A DNA stretch of 63,986 bases, taken from assembly GCA_947458405.1 (NCBI GenBank), contig CANGZW010000009.1:1-63986 (forward strand), in the 5' to 3' direction. How positions within the stretch are numbered: position 1 is the stretch's first letter; the number at the start of each line of letters is the position of its first letter. The notes under the pieces are model-generated. The model had not been told where the DNA came from. It searched no databases and saw only the letters and a program-made list of their open reading frames with translations. Shown in pieces: positions 1-6,597 of this stretch. The translations under genes and the position numbers were made by a program. Source of the DNA: Leptospiraceae bacterium (GTDB taxonomy: Bacteria > Spirochaetota > Leptospiria > Leptospirales > Leptospiraceae).

Positions 1-1892
1 CGATTTTCATACTCCAAGAGGAGAGCTTGAAATTTATCATAAGATTTATGTATTTCAGAGACCTCCGAAATTTTAGAAAATATTTCCAATAAATTTTCCT
101 GAAATTCTTTTACGAATTTGGGTGTATCCCGTTTTCTTATCATCATTCCCCTGACTTTGACCCCCCCTTTAGTATCTCTGGCAAAATAACGGGTAGCTAC
201 AGATATTTCTTCGTTTAATTTTGATTTTGGAAATACTATATAGGAGTAGGTAGCTTCTTCTAGTATAAGGATTCCTACTTTTTCTGTGATACTTTTCGTC
301 AAATGATTTATCTTTTGGGGAGATGTATCACCCATGAGCCAGAGAGAGTCCGTAAGACCATGCAAAAAAACGTATCCGTTGTCTTCGGCGATTTCCTTGG
401 CGACTGAGAGTGCCTCTCTTCCGTGGGCTGTAATTGCCTCATGAGCCTCTCTTTTACCGTATTTAGCATGTTTATAGCCTGTATATCCGAAACTCGTCAC
501 GAGTGCCCATTTTAATGCACTTGCTCTTAGACTAAATGCCTTTTTTTCTTCCTCTGTTAGGTCGGGATTTTTTAGTATTTCTTTTAGTTCGTCTCTTCTG
601 TCTAGCAAGAGCGAGATGGTTTCCCCTACAATTCCCTTGCGTTTGCGACAAGTGTGATACGGAGTAGCAGGAACCACCCTGGGAACATCGCTACAACAAT
701 GGCAATTGATAGTCTCCCCGCTGATATTATGAAGACGCATAAGATTCGGATAAAGAGAGCGAAAATCCAATTCTACTACATTCTCAAACACCCCCACGGG
801 AGGTCGAAAGCTAAGTCCCCCCTGATCAACTGCAAGTAGCACACCCAAACTTTTAATCTCGGGTGCCTGCCCCTTGCTTCGGGGAATGGCATATCCCATC
901 TTGAGCGCTGTCTCATCTTCCATAGCACTCATAGCCGAACCGGGAGAGGAGCGGGCTATCTTTTGTAATGTAAGACGGCTAAACCTGCTCATCTCAAATA
1001 TTCCCTCAAGCTCCGATTCCAGATAAAAAAATGACACCCCCCTGTCTATATGCAGTCTTCCAAAGAGGGGAAAAGGAGTAGTCTTAGCAATCGCCCTCCC
1101 GTAGCTAAAAAAAGATTTTTTTCGTATTTCCCCTTTTCTAATAACTCTCACGGAATCTCTGTCTAAGCAAAGGGAAATATTAGTATCACGAGACCATCCA
1201 AAAAGAGCAGGAAGAATTTGCTCATCCCCGCTATGCGTAAAAATCAAATCGGGATCTCTTTCTCGTAGTACGTTATTTAGTGTCTCTAAGGTTTCGAAAT
1301 TACTTGTGTTGCAAACTATTTTCTCTGACTCAGAAAAGGAAATTTCGAGTGGATTGTCTTTGCCCATTGGCATAAATCTTCCCCGGGGAGTAGAGAGCAA
1401 AATAGCGCGAAAGGGGGGAAGGGTGGTCTTTGTTTCTTTGAGTCGATTCGATAAAACATGTATAAAGAGATTGCCCAGTAAATTGTAGCCTATATTGATT
1501 TTAGCCAGTGGATATAGATCCATCTCTAGAAAGTATCTATGAACGGGTAAAATATCGGTATCGTAGTATTCTATATCCTCAGAGCTTTTCTCTGCCTCTG
1601 CATAGATAATTCGAAAAGAACGGGAATTGAGTATATACACCCGAAAAAGGCTTAGATCTTCCCCCGTCCAAACATCTTTTCGTACTACATTGGTTGGTTC
1701 GGAATAGATACTTTCTTTGATACATTTTCTAAAAAATGCCTCTCCCCGTGGGGTTAAAACTCTAATATGGATAGGAATATGATAGGTATCATGGAAAAAA
1801 TGATCTTTCCCGGAATCTTCTTTTACCCAAAGTGTTATCTGGTCTCCCGAAGACCATCCATCGAGTAGATACCCTGTGATACTATCTGTCAA
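1..1892 (-). CDS. Family B DNA polymerase (archaeal-like), partial, exonuclease-degenerate
   Basis: About 630 codons are visible and the gene runs off the left edge, so its C-terminal thumb is missing. Polymerase motifs in order: motif A DFRSLYPNLM (D376), motif B KWALVTSFGYTGY (K461), motif C HGLTDSLW (D515). An upstream segment YDTDILPVHRYFLE matches the part of archaeal PolB that precedes the 3'-5' exonuclease. Where DIET is expected, the sequence reads ILLSTPRG (near residue 167), so proofreading is probably lost. Motif B has V-T-S-F-G in place of N-S-x-Y-G, and motif C keeps only the second Asp. The start chosen is TTG at 1892-1890, the only start codon after the last in-frame stop; it overlaps the upstream gene by 11 bp, which suggests translational coupling. 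The region is visibly richer in G+C than its neighbours, which may indicate transfer. The family is confident; activity is inferred. Confidence 0.85.
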   Translation of the reverse strand, partial: MTDSITGYLLDGWSSGDQITLWVKEDSGKDHFFHDTYHIPIHIRVLTPRGEAFFRKCIKESIYSEPTNVVRKDVWTGEDLSLFRVYILNSRSFRIIYAEAEKSSEDIEYYDTDILPVHRYFLEMDLYPLAKINIGYNLLGNLFIHVLSNRLKETKTTLPPFRAILLSTPRGRFMPMGKDNPLEISFSESEKIVCNTSNFETLETLNNVLRERDPDLIFTHSGDEQILPALFGWSRDTNISLCLDRDSVRVIRKGEIRKKSFFSYGRAIAKTTPFPLFGRLHIDRGVSFFYLESELEGIFEMSRFSRLTLQKIARSSPGSAMSAMEDETALKMGYAIPRSKGQAPEIKSLGVLLAVDQGGLSFRPPVGVFENVVELDFRSLYPNLMRLHNISGETINCHCCSDVPRVVPATPYHTCRKRKGIVGETISLLLDRRDELKEILKNPDLTEEEKKAFSLRASALKWALVTSFGYTGYKHAKYGKREAHEAITAHGREALSVAKEIAEDNGYVFLHGLTDSLWLMGDTSPQKINHLTKSITEKVGILILEEATYSYIVFPKSKLNEEISVATRYFARDTKGGVKVRGMMIRKRDTPKFVKEFQENLLEIFSKISEVSEIHKSYDKFQALLLEYEN

Positions 1893-2145
1893 TTCCTGTG
1901 TCTGCGGAGAGTTTCCCTTCGAGAGACTCTACTTTTTTTAAGAGTTCTAAAACTGTAGAAAGTAGCACCAACTCTAGGGGATCATAGTGACCCTGTGCAT
2001 TGCCCGCCTGTATATGTTTGGAAGCCAGACTGAAAAGTCTATCAAAATAAAACTGATCTTCTTTGCGAAGAGATTTGCGAAAAGTTTGGAATTCGCTTTT
2101 TAATCTATCCACAGAAATAGAATAAGCAGGAAGAATTACACCCAT
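1882..2145 (-). CDS. Small hypothetical protein upstream of polB
   Basis: An 87-aa soluble protein that I do not recognise. It is rich in charged residues and is predicted to be mostly helical: a segment with DRLKSEFQTFRKSLRKEDQF is followed by a leucine-rich stretch, LELVLLSTVLELLKKVESLEG, which could form a coiled coil. The ATG at 2145 is preferred over one eight codons upstream because AGAGG lies 5-6 bases before it. Its 3' end overlaps the polymerase start by 11 bp, so the two are almost certainly co-transcribed and may be functionally linked, for example as a polymerase accessory or regulator. That role is inferred from position only. Confidence 0.6.
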   Translation of the reverse strand: MGVILPAYSISVDRLKSEFQTFRKSLRKEDQFYFDRLFSLASKHIQAGNAQGHYDPLELVLLSTVLELLKKVESLEGKLSADTGIDR

Positions 2146-2167
2146 AAATACCTCTAATATATATACC

Positions 2168-2192
2168 AATAGATATATAGTATATATCTATT
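2168..2192. promoter_or_regulatory. 25-bp perfect palindrome upstream of the polB operon
   Basis: Two 12-bp arms mirror each other exactly around a central G at 2180, with core AGATATATA-G-TATATATCT. It lies about 23 bp before the start of the small gene at 2145, where a promoter would be. A TTTACA-like -35 lies further out on the minus strand. The sequence is A+T-rich, but palindromes of this length are rarely accidental. It is likely an operator for a dimeric repressor. Confidence 0.5.
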
Positions 2193-2302
2193 TAAGTAAA
2201 TAATTGTAAAGTTAAATTTTTAGGTAATCCTAGAAAAAATATTCGAATGGAATGTGGTTTTTGCAAATTTTAAAATTACCAATAGAAATACCCCGGAATT
2301 AG

Positions 2303-2358
2303 TAATTAAAATCCCCTTTTTTTATTTCTAATGGAGAAAAAAGATGGGATTTTAATTA
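2303..2358. repeat. Long inverted repeat (13-bp perfect arms)
   Basis: The arm TAATTAAAATCCC at 2303-2315 is perfectly complementary to 2346-2358. The 30-nt loop itself contains facing T and A runs that could extend the stem. It sits in the 375-bp gene-free stretch between the polB operon promoter and the 3' end of the MBL-fold gene. It could be a terminator-like hairpin or a miniature repeat; no T-run follows on either side that would settle it. Confidence 0.5.
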
Positions 2359-2391
2359 GAAAAAAGAGTTTGTAAATACTCAGAGATTCGC

Positions 2392-2468
2392 TTCAACCAT
2401 ACCGAAAATTGGCAAGGGAGCAATCGGCATGGTTCAAACCTCACCATAAAACTCGGGCTACCGCCCAA
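2392..2468. repeat. Imperfect hairpin plus attC-like core
   Basis: Positions 2392-2405 and 2424-2437 pair over 14 bp with one mismatch and one wobble. Just beyond, TCGGGCTA (2453-2460) faces GCCCAA (2463-2468). On the minus strand this reads TTGGGC, a short gap, then TAGCCCGA, the same two half-sites seen at 51812-51835. It may be a degraded integron attC or an interspersed repeat. No function is claimed. Confidence 0.35.
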
Positions 2469-2567
2469 ACCTGTATATTTATCACATGATAAGTAATTAC
2501 AATAATTTACTTGAATCCATAATACTACTTAAATAGTTAGTTTATTTATATATGGATATTATAATAG

Positions 2568-3641
2568 TTATAATAATCTACTAAAATTTATCTTTGTGCT
2601 TCCAGTGGGCAAACTAATGATATCTCCGTCTAGCCCTATATGAATTTTACCAGAAAAGATTTGTTTTGAATTTCCTAAAAAAATAGGTTCAAGAAGAGAG
2701 GTAGGTAAAGGGGGGACTATGTGATGAAATACTAAAGTATTTACTTTTGCTTCACGTGCTATTTCTGCCGCTTCTTCGGGAGAAGTGTGGTAGTTTACAA
2801 TGTCTTTCATGATCTTTTGTAAATTGGGGCGTTTAACTTTAACAGCACTTTCTTCGATTAATCCAACTAAGTAAGGAGATAGAGCTTCATGTAGCAAGAG
2901 ATCGACTCCTTTTGATTCCTCCAAAACCTTTGTATTTTTTTTCGTATCACCACTTATTACTATACTTCTACCTTTATAGGTAATTTTATATCCAACCGCA
3001 GGCTCTATAGGCGAATGATCGACAAGAAAAGAAGAGATTTCTAAGTCTTTATCCTGTAGTACAACGATTTTATTAGTAGCACTATCTAATTTAAAACTCT
3101 TGGGAATAGCTCCAAAACCCGTAGAGGGAACAGTAGCATTGCCATGATGAGAAATCCGGTAATTTTTATCAAGGCTGTAAGCCTGCATAATACCTGTAAT
3201 TACAGTATCTAGACCTTGTGGCCCATAAATCGGAAGTGGGCTTGAGTTACCAACAGAAACCCATCTTTGAAGCATTAATTCTCCTAACCCATCTATATGA
3301 TCAGAATGATAATGAGTTAGAAATAAAGCTTCAATATTACCATTATTTAATTTCATTCTACTAATATTTCTACTCCCACCGGTTCCCGCATCAAATACAA
3401 ACATTCTCTGTCCAGCAAACACAACTGTACAGGGACCCATTCTTTTTTCATCAGGAAAAGGAGATCCTGTACCACAAAGTACTACATGCAGTCCGTCAGG
3501 AAGTTTTGCTATCGGATTTGCAGAGAGATTTGACTCAATAGTTTTTTTGGCAACTGCTACTAATATTTTATTTTTTATAGAACAAGAAAATAAAAGAACA
3601 GTAACTATTAAATATACAAATAGTAGTTTTTTATTATTCAT
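2568..3641 (-). CDS. MBL-fold metallo-hydrolase, lipoprotein
   Basis: A 357-aa metallo-beta-lactamase-fold hydrolase of the RNase Z/arylsulfatase-like branch. The metal-binding motif THYHSDH (H110, H112, D114, H115) is intact, and further ligands are plausible in VISGDTK and the C-terminal FHHIVPP. The N-terminus is a lipoprotein signal ending LLFSC (C20), so the enzyme should be anchored in the cell envelope, facing the periplasm or outside. The ATG is supported by AGGAGAGG four bases upstream. The substrate cannot be read from sequence; a phosphodiester or sulfate ester is typical for this branch. It is separated from the neighbouring YHYH gene by 269 bp in which I see no gene. Confidence 0.85.
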   Translation of the reverse strand: MNNKKLLFVYLIVTVLLFSCSIKNKILVAVAKKTIESNLSANPIAKLPDGLHVVLCGTGSPFPDEKRMGPCTVVFAGQRMFVFDAGTGGSRNISRMKLNNGNIEALFLTHYHSDHIDGLGELMLQRWVSVGNSSPLPIYGPQGLDTVITGIMQAYSLDKNYRISHHGNATVPSTGFGAIPKSFKLDSATNKIVVLQDKDLEISSFLVDHSPIEPAVGYKITYKGRSIVISGDTKKNTKVLEESKGVDLLLHEALSPYLVGLIEESAVKVKRPNLQKIMKDIVNYHTSPEEAAEIAREAKVNTLVFHHIVPPLPTSLLEPIFLGNSKQIFSGKIHIGLDGDIISLPTGSTKINFSRLL

Positions 3642-3910
3642 AAAACCTCTCCTAGGTAGATAATAGAGTAATGTTAACTTTGTGTATATATAATTATCAA
3701 TAGCTTATTGAATGGTCAAGTCGATTTTATTTTCTAATGGAGGAATATATGTTATATTAATTTGGATGTTGGATGACTATTCACTACCTGTCATATCTAT
3801 TAACTATGATTGAATTGCTGACAAATTGAATGTTTTCAACTATCTTAAGAAGATAAAAATAGATAGTAAATTTGGATTACTAAAATACATACCCAAAGTT
3901 AGGCCATATT

Positions 3911-5068
3911 CTATCGACAGAAATTTATATTTGTACTACTTGCCGCATTGGGAAATTGAAAATTCCAACACTTAGTTTTACCAGTACCGGCAGATGCTAG
4001 GGCAGTAGTAAGGTCTGTACCTGTCAATTGTTTGTACTTTATTTGGTTTACTCCCGAAGAATTGGGTATACTGTATGTAGAGTTAGTAACTCTTGTAAAA
4101 AAAGTACTTGATGAAGTAAATTGTAAAACACTGTACCCACTAGAATCGGTAGTTAGTGTCATACTTGAAACTGTAAACGGAGTGACAGGGTCATTTCTAA
4201 GATTTGTAAAATGTGCCGCCTGCCCTGCAAAGTCAGAGCTGGGAGTTCCCCGTAAACAGGATAGAATATAAGGAAAAGTATCAGTTAAATGATAGCTATA
4301 TCCACTAGGACCATTATAAACAGTATTTGTATTTCCACCACATACAGTGTCTCTTGTTGCAACGGAACCAGTAGAGTCGTAGTATCCATAGAGAGCAAAT
4401 CCATCAAAAAGCCATCCTACAGGGTGGGTATTCCAATAAGTAGTGGATTGTCCTGCCATCATGCATGTTGGGGCGGCATGGTAGTGATAATCATCTGATC
4501 TGCCTGCGTGCCCATTGCAAGTGTCTAATTCTCCTAGTGCCTTTGTATCTCCTGAAGTAGATGAACATCCTTCTTGTTGCTTACAGGGGTTGTAGAGAAG
4601 TACTCCATTGATTGCCATACCGATGGGTCCTGTAGTGGGTGATGTGGTAGTAGTTGCAACAGCTGGATTTAATGGAATTTTCCATGCAGTTGTTCCCGAA
4701 AATGACTGTGCAGTTGGAACTTGCAGATTGGTTCCTGTAATTCCATTCATCATTGTGTGTGTTGGATATGCATCCGAAGACATATAAGCATAAGTCGTAT
4801 CGCAATAAACAGTGACAGTTCCTGTAGTGGAAGCGGTAACGGAGGTTTTTATATATGAGCAATTAACAGAATCAGTGGAGGCAGACGGTATTACAGGGGC
4901 TTCGGTTGTTGCAAGCCCTGTTAAGCTCATTAAATAGGAACTAATTAGTGACATTGGATTTTTAGGGTCTATTGTCAAATACTCTGCTTTAACACAGGAA
5001 ATTGTAACGAGGAAAGTCCCCAATAGAATGAGCTCTTTGAATTTAAGTTTTAAGACGATAGATTTCAT
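3911..5068 (-). CDS. YHYH-domain lipoprotein
   Basis: A 385-aa secreted protein with a lipobox VTISC (C25), a low-complexity Thr/Ser/Ala-rich region up to about residue 150, and then a YHYH domain carrying DDYHYHAAPTC (YHYH at 194-197). It has many cysteines (CNGHAG, PTCMM, CKQQEGC), consistent with disulphides outside the cytoplasm. The domain's function is not established; a metal-binding role is often suspected from the paired histidines. It is divergent from the sigma factor gene at 5267, with a strong inverted repeat between them. No strong ribosome-binding site is seen ahead of the ATG. Confidence 0.8.
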   Translation of the reverse strand: MKSIVLKLKFKELILLGTFLVTISCVKAEYLTIDPKNPMSLISSYLMSLTGLATTEAPVIPSASTDSVNCSYIKTSVTASTTGTVTVYCDTTYAYMSSDAYPTHTMMNGITGTNLQVPTAQSFSGTTAWKIPLNPAVATTTTSPTTGPIGMAINGVLLYNPCKQQEGCSSTSGDTKALGELDTCNGHAGRSDDYHYHAAPTCMMAGQSTTYWNTHPVGWLFDGFALYGYYDSTGSVATRDTVCGGNTNTVYNGPSGYSYHLTDTFPYILSCLRGTPSSDFAGQAAHFTNLRNDPVTPFTVSSMTLTTDSSGYSVLQFTSSSTFFTRVTNSTYSIPNSSGVNQIKYKQLTGTDLTTALASAGTGKTKCWNFQFPNAASSTNINFCR

Positions 5069-5142
5069 TTTTTTGCTAATACGATTTCTAATATTTCAAC
5101 TTTTCTTTCACCTGTAAAGATATAATATCATAAATATGAGAT

Positions 5143-5184
5143 ATTTATATCTAATTTTGTCTCTTGAATAAATTAGATATAAAT
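5143..5184. promoter_or_regulatory. 15-bp inverted repeat between divergent YHYH and sigma genes
   Basis: Positions 5143-5157 and 5170-5184 are perfectly complementary (core TTTATATCTAATTT), with a 12-nt loop. The repeat lies 75 bp from the YHYH start and 27 bp upstream of the -35 proposed for the sigma operon. It is likely a shared operator or a hairpin in one leader. Confidence 0.45.
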
Positions 5185-5210
5185 TTAAACTAAAATCCTT
5201 CTATATTTTT

Positions 5211-5238
5211 TTGAAACATAATAATATTGCATTATAAC
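5211..5238 (+). promoter_or_regulatory. Sigma-70-type promoter for the sigma factor operon
   Basis: TTGAAA (5211-5216), a 16-bp spacer, and TATAAC (5233-5238). The start codon at 5267 lies about 22 bases past the expected transcription start. This is prediction by consensus only. Confidence 0.55.
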
Positions 5239-5266
5239 ATATATTTTTCAATTATGGAACCAAAAG

Positions 5267-5833
5267 ATGGAGTCAGTAGAATTTTCAAATATGCTTTCTG
5301 GATTAATTTCTGGAAAGGAAAGCTCATGGACTCTTTTCATAGACACATTTTATCCTCTCATCCGCGGTAAAATCTCCAAAATGGCACCCCATTTGGATGT
5401 AGATGATATCACACAGGAAGTATATGTACAACTCATAAACAATGATTATAGGGCATTGCGAAAGGTAGAGGGGGGATTTCCCTCCTTTCTGAATTTTTTA
5501 GTCTCTCTAATTGAAAATGTTATCAAAAGCCAATCTTTCAAGTACTTTCGAAATCTAAATAGGCATGCTGAAAATACAAATCTTGAAAAAAAGGCGGATC
5601 ATCGATTCTCCATTGAAATTGAGTTTACCCGTAGGGAAGAGGAATCGAATTTGAAGGGTTTGATAGAAAAATTAGATTTAACCTATTTAGAAGTCATGCA
5701 ATTGAGATCTAAAGGCTACAAAGCACGAGAAATTGCAAAAATTTTAAATATTTCCCAAAATACAGTTCTCACAAAAATGAAACGTGGAAAAGAAAAATTA
5801 AAAAATTTGTTAGGTTCTGAAATAAAATCATGA
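5267..5833 (+). CDS. ECF-like RNA polymerase sigma factor
   Basis: A 188-aa sigma-70-family protein. Region 2 is recognisable around DVDDITQEVYVQLIN (residues 43-57), and region 4 is a helix-turn-helix in the C-terminal third: LTYLEVMQLRSKGYKAREIA followed by KILNISQNTVLTKMKRGKEK. There is no sigma region 1 or 3, as in ECF sigmas. The stop overlaps the start of the next gene (ATGA), a sign of coupling with a partner that is probably its regulator. Two large sensor kinases follow on the same strand but have their own promoter-like sequences. The target regulon is unknown. Confidence 0.85.
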   Translation: MESVEFSNMLSGLISGKESSWTLFIDTFYPLIRGKISKMAPHLDVDDITQEVYVQLINNDYRALRKVEGGFPSFLNFLVSLIENVIKSQSFKYFRNLNRHAENTNLEKKADHRFSIEIEFTRREEESNLKGLIEKLDLTYLEVMQLRSKGYKAREIAKILNISQNTVLTKMKRGKEKLKNLLGSEIKS

Positions 5834-6477
5834 ATGAAGAGAATGTATATTCGAGAGGAAAGTTAACTCCAGAAGACCTCCATCTTTTTATAAAAGGAGA
5901 GTTGAAGGAAGACAGAATGAAAGAGATCGAATATATATTAAAGACATCTATAGATGATTTTAAGCAGTATGTATCCCTAAAGGAGTCTCTATACTTAATG
6001 CAAAGTGGACCAAAGCCAAGTTTACAATTTAAAAATTCTATCTTGGGTTTGGTAAGAAAACAGTCTTCTATTCCCCATATTCAGCTCCTTATAAAAATAT
6101 TCAAAGATAAGGTATCCGTAAGTTCATCCGATCAAGAAATTTTAGAATTTCAGGGAATTATGACAGATTTTACATTCAGAGGCAGTGAACCGGGACCTAT
6201 TTCGATCACAAGAAAAGTAAATGGAAATGAAGTAACACTTTCCTTTACTCCCACAAGTGATGGTAGTAATTATTTATTAGAAGTTGTTCTTTCAAAAAAA
6301 GAAGACTTAGTCGCCATTCTTTATATAGAAGGAGAAGAATGGGAAGTGTTACGAGATCTATCTAAAAAATCTCTATTTGAAAATTCATTGCCCCTCCATG
6401 GGAACATGGAATTGATTTTTAAGAAAAAAGGGGAAGTACAGTTTACTATAGGAATTGTATTACATAATGATAGATAA
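5830..6477 (+). CDS. Soluble partner of the sigma factor (putative anti-sigma)
   Basis: A 215-aa protein translationally coupled to the sigma gene by a 4-bp overlap. The N-terminal ~60 residues (LTPEDLHLFIKGELKEDRMK) resemble the short helical start of anti-sigma domains, but there is no Cys/His zinc motif and no transmembrane helix. The C-terminal half (about 90-215) is predicted beta-rich (GNEVTLSFTPTSDGSNYLLE). If it is an anti-sigma it would act in the cytoplasm and need another way to sense a signal. The role is inferred from gene order; I do not recognise the family. Confidence 0.6.
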   Translation: MNEENVYSRGKLTPEDLHLFIKGELKEDRMKEIEYILKTSIDDFKQYVSLKESLYLMQSGPKPSLQFKNSILGLVRKQSSIPHIQLLIKIFKDKVSVSSSDQEILEFQGIMTDFTFRGSEPGPISITRKVNGNEVTLSFTPTSDGSNYLLEVVLSKKEDLVAILYIEGEEWEVLRDLSKKSLFENSLPLHGNMELIFKKKGEVQFTIGIVLHNDR

Positions 6478-6529
6478 ATAGAAAAGGAAATAATCTCAAT
6501 TTTAATGATAAAAAATTTATAATTATTTT

Positions 6530-6561
6530 TTGACTTGCAAACTCTCGACAAAGGATATAAT
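6530..6561 (+). promoter_or_regulatory. Promoter-like site before the GAF histidine kinase
   Basis: TTGACT (6530-6535) and a perfect TATAAT (6556-6561) lie just ahead of the ATG at 6598. The 20-bp spacing is longer than optimal; an alternative -35, TTGCAA at 6535, would give 15 bp. It supports independent transcription of the kinase. Confidence 0.45.
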
Positions 6562-6597
6562 TGTCAAAGACTTTTAGATGGTTTAAAAATAGATATA

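Noticed and set aside
654-839. Plus-strand ORFs at 654-839 and 1306-1488
   Set aside because: They are antisense to the continuous polymerase frame on the minus strand, whose conserved motifs leave no doubt about the coding strand.
2431-2471. Possible tRNA (GGTTCAAACC T-loop-like stretch)
   Set aside because: No acceptor, D or anticodon stem can be drawn around it; the pairing found fits a simple hairpin and an attC-like core instead.
4032-4862. ORFs on both strands inside the YHYH gene
   Set aside because: They are frame shadows of the repetitive Thr/Ser-rich YHYH lipoprotein gene.
6535-6597. Extended start of the first kinase at TTG 6535
   Set aside because: This TTG is part of the promoter sequence, and the extension adds 21 residues that spoil the signal peptide context.
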